Assembly: GCA_951800145.1 (NCBI GenBank)
Contig: CATOJE010000020.1
Coordinates: 1-50,420 of the forward strand
Length of the DNA stretch: 50,420 nucleotides
Direction of reading: 5' to 3'
Source: an uncultured Lachnospiraceae bacterium
GTDB taxonomy: Bacteria; Bacillota; Clostridia; Lachnospirales; Lachnospiraceae
The translations under genes were made by a program, and so were the position numbers. The notes beneath the pieces were generated by a model. That model ran no database searches and was not told the origin of the DNA. It was given only the letters and a program-made list of their open reading frames with translations. Shown here one piece after another: positions 24,141 to 30,869 of the stretch; within the stretch, counting starts at the first letter, position 1, and the number at the start of each line of letters is the position of its first letter.

Positions 24141-24770
24141 ATGAAGATTGCGGTAGTGTGTGCAAATGGGAAGGCAGGACAGTTGATTACAAAGGAAGCC
24201 ATGCAGCGTGGGCTTGACGTTACGGCAGTTGTACGGGGAGAAAACAGATCGGCAGCGCCCCAGTCCATAAGCAGGGATGTACTGGATATCACAGCGGAAG
24301 ACTTAAGAGGCTTTGATGTGGTGGTTGATGCGTTTGGCGCATGGACGGAAAGAGAGCTTCCCCTGCATAGTTCATCCTTAAAAGTTCTGTGCGACGCGCT
24401 GTCCGGTACAGATATCCGTTTGCTGGTGGTTGGCGGTGCCGGAAGCCTGTATGTGAATCCGGAGCATACGGCCTGCGTTGCCGATGGCCCGGATTTCCCG
24501 GATATGTTCAAGCCCCTGGCGGCCGCAATGGCAAAGGCGCTTTCCGAACTTCGGCAGAGAAATGATGTGAAGTGGACTTACATAAGCCCTGCAGGGGATT
24601 TCCAGGCGGAAGGTGAGCGCAGCGGCGAGTATATCCTTGGTGGGGAGGAACTGACGCTGAATGAAAAGGGCGAGAGCATCATCAGCTATGGGGATTATGC
24701 CATTGCCATGGTAGATGAGATTGTAAAAGGCAGCCATATCCAGGAGAGGATTAGCGTGGTTCGGAAATAG
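24141..24770 (+). CDS. NAD(P)H-binding SDR-like protein (YwnB family)
   Basis: A 209-residue atypical short-chain dehydrogenase/NAD(P)H-binding protein. The dinucleotide motif is VVCANGKAGQLITKEA near the N-terminus. FDVVVDAFGAW, LLVVGGAGSLYV, KWTYISPAGDF and ISYGDYAIAMVDEI follow, as in YwnB/YhfK proteins. The usual catalytic YxxxK is not evident, so it may bind NAD(P)H for sensing or quinone reduction. RBS GAAAGGCAGG. It is controlled by two putative Rrf2 operators, suggesting induction under electrophile or redox stress. Confidence 0.82.
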   Translation: MKIAVVCANGKAGQLITKEAMQRGLDVTAVVRGENRSAAPQSISRDVLDITAEDLRGFDVVVDAFGAWTERELPLHSSSLKVLCDALSGTDIRLLVVGGAGSLYVNPEHTACVADGPDFPDMFKPLAAAMAKALSELRQRNDVKWTYISPAGDFQAEGERSGEYILGGEELTLNEKGESIISYGDYAIAMVDEIVKGSHIQERISVVRK

Positions 24771-24914
24771 GCAAAGCTGTGTTTGAGAATAACATGGCCG
24801 TCAAGGAAGGCTGCATGAACAACCCGATCGTCAAGGGGCAGTACCAGACCGCGGACAGTCCGATTTTTAAAGTATTCTACCTTGAAGAAAGGAGAGGGAA
24901 GGAATTCACGTAAA
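24770..24914 (+). pseudogene. Unidentified C-terminal protein remnant
   Basis: Starting within the YwnB stop region, an open frame reads AVFENNMAVKEGCMNNPIVK and DSPIFKVFYLEERRGKEF before TAA. It has no start codon or RBS and looks like the end of a longer protein that I cannot identify. Confidence 0.35.
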
Positions 24915-25043
24915 CCCGTGGTGATCGACCAGAACCGCTGTCTGCATTGTGGGAGGTGCGCGGAGATCTGCCCGAAGCAGGTGATTCGCCATGGGTGCAA
25001 AGAAAGCTCCGATGGAGCTTTCGCAGAAGAGAAAAGGAGTTAG
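24912..25043 (+). pseudogene. 4Fe-4S ferredoxin-type remnant
   Basis: The frame reads KPVVIDQNRCLHCGRCAEIC followed by PKQVIRHGC and a stop. CxxCxxCxxxCP is a complete [4Fe-4S] binding motif, but only about 40 codons remain and there is no start. It is probably the scrap of a ferredoxin domain of a larger oxidoreductase. Its position directly before the macrodomain gene suggests a former redox partner in the operon. Confidence 0.5.
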
Positions 25044-25045
25044 GA

Positions 25046-25816
25046 ATGGATCAGGGTGAACGGAGGAAGTTTTTGATACGGGAACTTCTGCAGGAAAATG
25101 CACAGTACCAGGATGTGGAAGTTCCGACAGGGGAGGAGGAGCAAAGGCAGCTTCTCCGGGGATTGATGAATGTCCGGCTTCCCGGCCGGATCGGCAGGGA
25201 GTTTCTCAAGGTGCAGGATGAATACCTGCAGGCGGAAACGGCCGCGAAAGGGATTACGGAACTGGATGGCTTAAGTCCGGTGTCGGAGGGTCTCTATCTC
25301 TGGCAGGGGGATATCACCACACTGCGCTGTGACGCGATTGTGAATGCCGCAAACAGCGGCATGACGGGATGTTATATGCCAAACCACAGATGTATTGATA
25401 ACTGCATCCATTCGTTCAGCGGGATACAGCTCCGCATGGATTGTGCAGAAATGATGCGGCTGCAGGGGCATGAGGAGGAGACGGGGAAGGCGAAGATAAC
25501 GAAAGCCTATAATCTTCCATGCAGATATATCCTGCATACGGTGGGGCCGATTATCAGTGGAACTCCTACAAAGACGGACTGTGAACGGTTGGCAGGGTGT
25601 TACCGTTCCTGCCTGGAGCTGGCGGCGGAAAACAATCTGGAGAGTGTGGCGTTCTGCTGTATCTCTACCGGGGAGTTCCATTTCCCCAATGACAGGGCGG
25701 CGCAGATTGCAGTAAGCACAGTTAAGGAATTTATGGCGCAGGAAACAAGTGTAAAGAAGGTGGTTTTTAATGTTTTCAAGGATCTGGACAAAGAAATCTA
25801 CAGAAAATTACTCTGA
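25046..25816 (+). CDS. Zinc-containing macrodomain protein-ADP-ribose hydrolase
   Basis: A 256-residue protein. The N-terminal ~80 residues are helical; the macrodomain follows with LWQGDITTLRCDAIVNAANS (residues ~85-104). The zinc-macrodomain insertion GCYMPNHRCIDNCIH supplies Cys109, His114 and Cys116, and later segments are YILHTVGP and ISTGEFHFPNDRAA. Zinc-macrodomains linked to class M sirtuins remove mono-ADP-ribose from protein targets. RBS AAAAGGAG precedes ATG 25046. It overlaps the SirTM gene by 47 bases. In staphylococci and streptococci this pair reverses ADP-ribosylation of a lipoylated GcvH-like protein; no GcvH-L or LplA2 gene is visible here. Confidence 0.87.
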   Translation: MDQGERRKFLIRELLQENAQYQDVEVPTGEEEQRQLLRGLMNVRLPGRIGREFLKVQDEYLQAETAAKGITELDGLSPVSEGLYLWQGDITTLRCDAIVNAANSGMTGCYMPNHRCIDNCIHSFSGIQLRMDCAEMMRLQGHEEETGKAKITKAYNLPCRYILHTVGPIISGTPTKTDCERLAGCYRSCLELAAENNLESVAFCCISTGEFHFPNDRAAQIAVSTVKEFMAQETSVKKVVFNVFKDLDKEIYRKLL

Positions 25817-26636
25817 GGGAATAGGGAGGCTTGCAGAGGCGGTAAAAGAAGCGGATGCGGTTGTGATAGGAGCAGGTTCCGGTTTATCCACTTCGGCGGG
25901 ACTTACGTATTCCGGGGAGCGTTATGAAAGGTATTTTGGGGATTTTATAGCGAAATACCATATCCGGGACATGTATTCCGGAGGTTTTTATCCCTACCCG
26001 GATCTGGAGGAATACTGGGCATGGTGGAGCAGGCATATTTATTATAACCGGTATATTGACGCCCCGGAGCCGGTCTATCCGAACTTGTATGGGGTGGTTG
26101 AGGATAAGGACTATTTTGTGCTGACAACGAATGTAGACCACCAGTTCCAGAGAGCGGGATTTGATAAAAAACGGCTGTTTTATACCCAGGGGGATTATGG
26201 GCTGTGGCAGTGCTCCAGGCCATGCCATCAGAAGACGTATGATAATGAGGATGCGGTACGGAAGATGATTTCAGAGCAGCGGGATATGAAGATCCCGGCG
26301 GTGCTGATACCGAAATGTCCCGTCTGCGGTGCGCCCATGACGATGAACCTGCGCTGTGACAATACTTTTGTGCAGGACGAAGGCTGGTATGCGGCATCAG
26401 GGCGGTATGATGATTTTATCCGCCGGCATAAAGAGACGCGTATTTTATTTTTGGAGCTTGGGGTGGGAGGAAATACCCCGGTTATCATTAAATATCCGTT
26501 CTGGCAGATGACGGCGGAAAATCCGAAAGCTGTATATGCCTGTATCAATTATGGGGAAGCGGTCTGCCCAAAGGAGATTGAGGAGCGGGCTATATGTATA
26601 GATGGAGATATTGGGGCAGTATTAAAACTGCTTTAG
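25770..26636 (+). CDS. SirTM (class M sirtuin) protein ADP-ribosyltransferase
   Basis: A 288-residue Sir2-fold protein. The NAD-binding motif GAGSGLSTSAG is at 34-44, and TTNVDHQF gives Asn121 and Asp123. The classical catalytic histidine is replaced by glutamine in YTQGDYG (Gln140), as in SirTM enzymes that ADP-ribosylate rather than deacetylate. Zinc cysteines are Cys148, Cys152, Cys183 and Cys186. The start overlaps the macrodomain gene and uses GAAGGTGG as RBS. Transfer and hydrolysis are thus encoded as a coupled pair. The protein target is unknown, because the usual lipoyl-carrier genes are missing from the neighbourhood. A 51-bp piece of this gene is repeated at 28204-28254. Confidence 0.87.
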   Translation: MFSRIWTKKSTENYSEGIGRLAEAVKEADAVVIGAGSGLSTSAGLTYSGERYERYFGDFIAKYHIRDMYSGGFYPYPDLEEYWAWWSRHIYYNRYIDAPEPVYPNLYGVVEDKDYFVLTTNVDHQFQRAGFDKKRLFYTQGDYGLWQCSRPCHQKTYDNEDAVRKMISEQRDMKIPAVLIPKCPVCGAPMTMNLRCDNTFVQDEGWYAASGRYDDFIRRHKETRILFLELGVGGNTPVIIKYPFWQMTAENPKAVYACINYGEAVCPKEIEERAICIDGDIGAVLKLL

Positions 26637-26666
26637 TATATCATGATGCCCGACATCCAACATTTT

Positions 26667-26692
26667 TAAAATCTGGTGCGCAATAAACATAA
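26667..26692 (+). repeat. Imperfect direct repeat, left copy
   Basis: TAAAATCTGGTGCGCAATAA (then ACATAA) resembles TAAAATGGTGCGCAAAGAAC (then ATAA) at 28179-28202. The two copies bracket the AlbA-type gene, with the left copy 30 bases after the SirTM stop. Confidence 0.6.
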
Positions 26693-26742
26693 ACTTCGTT
26701 CATTTGAAAGCGAAATGAAAATATCAGGTCAAATCAGATCGA

Positions 26743-26786
26743 ATCGGGTCAAAATCGGGTCGTCACATTGACACGATTGACCCGAT
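26743..26786. promoter_or_regulatory. Operator-like inverted repeats around the AlbA gene promoter
   Basis: ATCGGGTCA (26743-26751) and TGACCCGAT (26778-26786) are perfect inverted 9-mers. Further copies of the GGTCAAATC/AATCGGGTC theme lie at 26727-26760. They surround the -35 element, suggesting repression, perhaps by the winged-helix C-terminus of the downstream protein. Confidence 0.6.
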
Positions 26787-26796
26787 TTGATATAAT
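26768..26796 (+). promoter_or_regulatory. Consensus promoter of the AlbA-type gene
   Basis: TTGACA (26768-26773), 17-base spacer, TATAAT (26791-26796); 32 bases before the chosen start. Confidence 0.82.
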
Positions 26797-26828
26797 ATGT
26801 CCAGCAAATGGGCAAAGGAGATGGCGTT

Positions 26829-28178
26829 ATGCTTTTTCGGGAAAGTGAAATCGTAGAATTGAAGGAAATAGTCGTAGACGATATAAAAAAGGAAATTATT
26901 GCTTTTGCTAACTGTGACGGCGGTAAATTGTATATTGGCATCCGAGATGACGGCACAGTAGTCGGACTGGATAATCCTGACAGCGTTTCTTTGCAGATCA
27001 GTAATATGGTAAGAGATGCAATTAAGCCTGATGTGACGATGTTCCTGCATTATAAAACAATAAAGGAAGATGGAAAAGAAATTGTCGTGGTGGATATTCA
27101 GCGCGGAACGGATCGGCCCTATTATCTCGCTAAAAAAGGGATGCGTCCGGAGGGCGTATATGTCAGACAGGGATATTCTTCTGTTCCGGCCACCGACACG
27201 ACAATCCGCCGTATGATTAAGGAAACGGATGGAGACCGTTTTGAGGCTATGCGTTGCTTAAATCAGGAGCTTACATTTGAAGCCGTAAAAAAAGAATTTG
27301 CGCTTCGGAAAGTGGAGTTTGGATTACAGCAAATGCGCACTTTGAGGTTGCTCGATCAGGATAACCTTTACAGTAACCTGGGTCTTCTTCTGTCTGATCA
27401 ATGCGTCCATACAATTAAAGTCGCTGTTTTTCAGGGAACAGATCAGACAATTTTTAAGGATCGCCGGGAATTTACCGGATCGCTGATGCAGCAAATGAAT
27501 GAAGTTTATGATTTTATCGATTTTCGCAATCAAACTCGTGCAACTATAGAAAGATTGCTGAGGATTGATGTCAGGGATTACCCTGAGATTGCCGTTAGGG
27601 AGGCATTGCTAAATCTGTTAGTTCACCGTGATTATTCCTTTAGCGCCAGTGCGCTTATCAGTATTTATGCGGATCGGATTGAATTCGTATCTATTGGCGG
27701 ATTAATGCCGGGAATTGATCTGGAAGATATTATGGTAGGTATTTCTGTATGCAGAAATCAGGATCTTGCGAATGTGTTCTATCGGCTGCACCTGATTGAG
27801 GCTTACGGTACTGGCATGGGAAAGATTATGAGGGCATACGAAGGAATGGAAGAAAAACCTTCGATTGAAACGACCAAAAATGCCTTTAAGATCATATTGC
27901 CTAATATTAACGCAAAATATGAAACAGGAAAGACTTTCGTGCCGAAAGCGGAATCAATCAAAGATTCTGTTACCGAACCAGAAAAAAGTTTGGGTAATAA
28001 TGAAGAAAGAGTACTGGAATATGCCCGGTCTCATGGCTCTGTTACAAGAAATGATGTAATCGAATTGCTTGAAGTAAGTACATCTACCGCTTCCAGAGTT
28101 CTTAGGAAAATGGTAAGAAGCAACTTGCTAAAGCAGAATGGAAAAGCAAGAAACACCAATTACACTGTTATAAAATAA
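26829..28178 (+). CDS. AlbA_2/Schlafen-like ATP-binding DNA-binding protein
   Basis: A 449-residue protein. The N-terminal AlbA_2 (Schlafen-like) domain reads FRESEIVELKE, then FANCDGGKLYIGIRDDGTVVG and YVRQGYSSVPA. A C-terminal GHKL-type ATPase fragment follows (AVREALLNLLVHRDYSF, IEFVSIGGLMPGI, RNQDLANVFYRLHLIEAYGTG), and a winged helix closes it (RVLEYARSHGSVTRNDVIEL, STSTASRVLRKM). ATG 26829 is preferred because AAAGGAG lies eight bases upstream; ATG 26808 would overlap the RBS. Such proteins are frequent in mobile regions and act as regulators or in defence. The operator on its own promoter suggests autoregulation. It lies between direct repeats, so it may be a recent insertion. Confidence 0.82.
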   Translation: MLFRESEIVELKEIVVDDIKKEIIAFANCDGGKLYIGIRDDGTVVGLDNPDSVSLQISNMVRDAIKPDVTMFLHYKTIKEDGKEIVVVDIQRGTDRPYYLAKKGMRPEGVYVRQGYSSVPATDTTIRRMIKETDGDRFEAMRCLNQELTFEAVKKEFALRKVEFGLQQMRTLRLLDQDNLYSNLGLLLSDQCVHTIKVAVFQGTDQTIFKDRREFTGSLMQQMNEVYDFIDFRNQTRATIERLLRIDVRDYPEIAVREALLNLLVHRDYSFSASALISIYADRIEFVSIGGLMPGIDLEDIMVGISVCRNQDLANVFYRLHLIEAYGTGMGKIMRAYEGMEEKPSIETTKNAFKIILPNINAKYETGKTFVPKAESIKDSVTEPEKSLGNNEERVLEYARSHGSVTRNDVIELLEVSTSTASRVLRKMVRSNLLKQNGKARNTNYTVIK

Positions 28179-28202
28179 TAAAATGGTGCGCAAAGAACAT
28201 AA
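28179..28202 (+). repeat. Imperfect direct repeat, right copy
   Basis: Partner of 26667-26692. It begins directly after the AlbA gene stop and runs into the duplicated SirTM scrap. Confidence 0.6.
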
Positions 28203-28203
28203 C

Positions 28204-28290
28204 ACCCCGGTTATCATTAAATATCCGTTCTGGCAGATGACGGCGGAAAATCCGCAGGCGGTTTCTGCTTCCGTTTATAAAAAACGCATT
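28204..28290 (+). pseudogene. Duplicated 3' scrap of a SirTM gene
   Basis: 28204-28254 is identical to 26475-26525 in the SirTM gene over 51 bases (protein TPVIIKYPFWQMTAENP). Beyond that it diverges but stays homologous (QAVSASVYKK against KAVYACINYG), so it derives from a paralogous SirTM rather than a recent copy of the whole gene. No other SirTM sequence remains. It precedes the response-regulator promoter. Confidence 0.75.
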
Positions 28291-28317
28291 GAAATCATTC
28301 GGTTGTCCAATTATAAT
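28289..28317 (+). promoter_or_regulatory. Promoter of the two-component operon
   Basis: TTGAAA (28289-28294), 17-base spacer, TATAAT (28312-28317), 57 bases before the response regulator. Confidence 0.75.
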
Positions 28318-28373
28318 TGTATGACGATAATGCTACAGAAAAGGGCAAAAGGAGGAAAGGAGCAGCAGAACAA

Positions 28374-29060
28374 ATGAAACGGCTGTTTTTATTGGAAGAT
28401 GATCTGAGTTTAATAAACGGGCTTTCCTTCGCTGTAAAAAAGCAGGGATATGAGATCGTGATTGCCCGTACCACACTGGAGGCGGATGCATTATGGGCAG
28501 ATGGCAAATATGATTTAGTCATTCTGGACGTGTCGCTCCCTGACGGCTCCGGCTTTGATTTCTGTAAAAAGATACGGCAGACCTCAAAAGTACCCATTAT
28601 GTTTCTCACTGCCGCTGATGAAGAAACAGATATTATCATGGGGCTTGACATCGGGGGCGATGATTATATGACGAAGCCGTTCAAGCTGGCAGTTTTCCTT
28701 TCAAGAATCAACGCACTGCTGCGCAGGAGCGAGAATTTCTGCACGGCTGTCACAGAATTGAATTCAGGCGGCGTCTGTATCCAGCTTTTAAAAGGGGAAG
28801 TGTATAAAAGGGGAGAACCGGTTGAACTGACAGCAAGCGAATATAAGCTGCTGTGCCTGTTTATGGAAAATCCTGACCAGATACTTTCCCAGGAGCAGAT
28901 TTTGGGCAGACTATGGGACGCGGGCGGAAGCTATATAGACAACAATTCCCTTACCGTGTATATCCGCAGGCTCCGTACAAAAATTGAGGATGATCCGGGG
29001 GAACCGAAACGGATTGTCACTGTCCGTGGTATGGGGTATAAGTGGAACACGGTGGATTGA
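28374..29060 (+). CDS. OmpR-family response regulator
   Basis: A 228-residue regulator. The receiver domain has the acidic pair LLEDDLSL, the phospho-acceptor aspartate in VILDVSLPDG, threonine in FLTAADE and lysine in MTKPF. A winged-helix OmpR/PhoB domain follows (LTASEYKLLCLFMENP, NSLTVYIRRLRTKIEDD, VRGMGYKW). Start 28374 is the methionine where homology begins (KRLFLLEDD), with AAAGGAG about 11 bases upstream. It forms an operon with the kinase 13 bases downstream and probably controls the ABC transporter that follows, as BceR-like systems do. Confidence 0.9.
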   Translation: MKRLFLLEDDLSLINGLSFAVKKQGYEIVIARTTLEADALWADGKYDLVILDVSLPDGSGFDFCKKIRQTSKVPIMFLTAADEETDIIMGLDIGGDDYMTKPFKLAVFLSRINALLRRSENFCTAVTELNSGGVCIQLLKGEVYKRGEPVELTASEYKLLCLFMENPDQILSQEQILGRLWDAGGSYIDNNSLTVYIRRLRTKIEDDPGEPKRIVTVRGMGYKWNTVD

Positions 29061-29073
29061 GTTGAGGTGCAGG

Positions 29074-30111
29074 ATGAAAATATTTGTAAACCGGAAAATC
29101 AAATGGCTCTTTGGCGGTATTTTGCTATGCGTTTTGTTTTTTACATTGATTGCGATCCTGTTTATGGAACTTGAAGTCAGAAATGCGTCAGTATACACAA
29201 TCGCCTGCTTTTTACTGATGAGCGCCGCGATACTGGCGCTTTTGTTCGGGTATTTCAGGGAGCAGCATAAGATCATGGAAAACGCTATTTTGCAGATCAC
29301 GGAATATATATCCGGCAGCAAGGATGTCACCATTGAATGTAATGATGAAGGCGAATTATACAGATTGTTCCATGAAGTGAATTCTCTGGCTGCTATCTTA
29401 AATGCCCATGTGGAGAATGAAAAAAGGGCAAAAAAATTTCTAAAGAATACCATATCTGATATTTCCCATCAGTTAAAGACGCCCCTTGCCGCTCTTAATA
29501 TTTATATGGGGCTGATACAGGACGAAGCAAAGGGGCTGCCGACGATTCAGGAATTTTCCCGGCTCTCCGAGCAGGAGCTTGACCGGATCGAAGCGCTGGT
29601 GCAGAACCTTTTGAAAATCACAAAGCTGGATGCCGGCATGATTGTGCCTCAAAAATCACTGGAAAATGTGTCGGAGATTGCGGAAAGCGTCAAAAAGCAC
29701 TTCCTGTTCCGGGCAGATCAGGAAGGAAAAGAAATCGGTCTGTCAGGCAGTGGGGAGACCGTATTTTTATGTGACCGTAGCTGGATGATCGAAGCAATCA
29801 GCAACCTTGTGAAAAATGCCCTTGACCATACGGAAGAAGGCGGCTGCATCCGCATGGAATGGCGGGTATCTGCTTCGATTCTCCAGATCACCGTAAAGGA
29901 TAATGGCAGCGGCATCCATCCGGAGGACTTACACCATATTTTCAAGCGGTTTTACCGGAGCCGCTATTCGAAAGACACCCAGGGGATTGGTCTTGGGCTG
30001 CCACTTACAAAAGCCATTGTAGAAGCCCATAACGGAACGATTGAAGTAGATAGCGCTTTAGGCAGGGGAACCTCTTTCACGATGAATTTTTTAATTCCAA
30101 CAAAATTGTAG
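29074..30111 (+). CDS. Intramembrane-sensing histidine kinase (BceS-like)
   Basis: A 345-residue kinase with two adjacent membrane helices (residues ~11-31 and 40-60) and an extracellular loop of fewer than ten residues, typical of kinases that sense through a partner transporter. The H-box DISHQLKTPLAAL has His132; the ATPase domain has NLVKNALDH (N box), DNGSGI (G1) and GIGLGLPLTK (G2). The start at 29074 is chosen by RBS (TTGAGGTG) and because homology begins at the first helix. The downstream FtsX-type transporter is the likely sensory partner and antimicrobial-peptide resistance pump, by family analogy. Confidence 0.88.
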   Translation: MKIFVNRKIKWLFGGILLCVLFFTLIAILFMELEVRNASVYTIACFLLMSAAILALLFGYFREQHKIMENAILQITEYISGSKDVTIECNDEGELYRLFHEVNSLAAILNAHVENEKRAKKFLKNTISDISHQLKTPLAALNIYMGLIQDEAKGLPTIQEFSRLSEQELDRIEALVQNLLKITKLDAGMIVPQKSLENVSEIAESVKKHFLFRADQEGKEIGLSGSGETVFLCDRSWMIEAISNLVKNALDHTEEGGCIRMEWRVSASILQITVKDNGSGIHPEDLHHIFKRFYRSRYSKDTQGIGLGLPLTKAIVEAHNGTIEVDSALGRGTSFTMNFLIPTKL

Positions 30112-30185
30112 GGTAATTGTAATATAGGTGTAGGATTTCTCTGCTATATTTGGGGCTATCAAAACGAAAAAGAGGTGTTTACACA

Positions 30186-30869
30186 ATGGATTTATTAGAA
30201 GTCAGCAATGTCAGTAAGACATACGGAAGCGGCGAAGCTGCCGTAAAGGCATTAAAGAATGTCTCATTTTCCGTTCCAAAAGGTGAGTATGTGGCGATTG
30301 TGGGGGAATCCGGATCTGGGAAAAGTACACTCTTAAACATGATAGGAGGGCTTGATACGCCCACATCCGGAAAGGTAGTCATCAGTGGAAAGGAAATTTT
30401 TTCCATGAATGACCGCAAGCTTACTATTTTCAGACGGAGAAATATTGGCTTTATCTTTCAGGCGTTCAATCTGATCCCGGAACTGACCGTAGAGCAGAAT
30501 ATTGTTTTTCCGGTGCTCCTTGATTACCAGAAGCCGGACAGAAAGTATCTGGAAGAACTGCTTTCGGTGCTGAACCTGAGGGAACGGCGCAGACACCTGC
30601 CCAGCCAGTTATCCGGCGGACAGCAGCAGAGGGTGGCAATCGGGCGTGCGCTGATTACACGTCCGGCTTTAATCCTTGCGGACGAGCCAACAGGAAATTT
30701 AGACTCGCAGAATACCAGCGAAGTGATTGCGCTGTTAAAAGAAGCATCAAAAAAGTATGAGCAGACAATTATTATGATTACACACAGCCGCAGTATTGCA
30801 CAGACGGCAGACCGTATCCTGCAGGTGTCAGACGGAGAACTTACTGATTTGGGGAGGTGCAGGGAATGA
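30186..30869 (+). CDS. ABC transporter ATP-binding protein (MacB/BceA-like)
   Basis: A 227-residue ATPase of the LolD/MacB/BceA group. Walker A GESGSGKST, Q-loop FIFQAFNLIPELT, signature LSGGQQQRVAIGRAL, Walker B LILADEPTGNLDS and switch histidine in MITHS are all intact. The start at 30186 has AAAGAGGTG upstream. It powers the two-repeat permease whose start overlaps its stop by four bases. The 74-base gap after the kinase includes an A/T-rich stretch (TTGTAA and TATATT) that could be a regulator-dependent promoter. Confidence 0.92.
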   Translation: MDLLEVSNVSKTYGSGEAAVKALKNVSFSVPKGEYVAIVGESGSGKSTLLNMIGGLDTPTSGKVVISGKEIFSMNDRKLTIFRRRNIGFIFQAFNLIPELTVEQNIVFPVLLDYQKPDRKYLEELLSVLNLRERRRHLPSQLSGGQQQRVAIGRALITRPALILADEPTGNLDSQNTSEVIALLKEASKKYEQTIIMITHSRSIAQTADRILQVSDGELTDLGRCRE

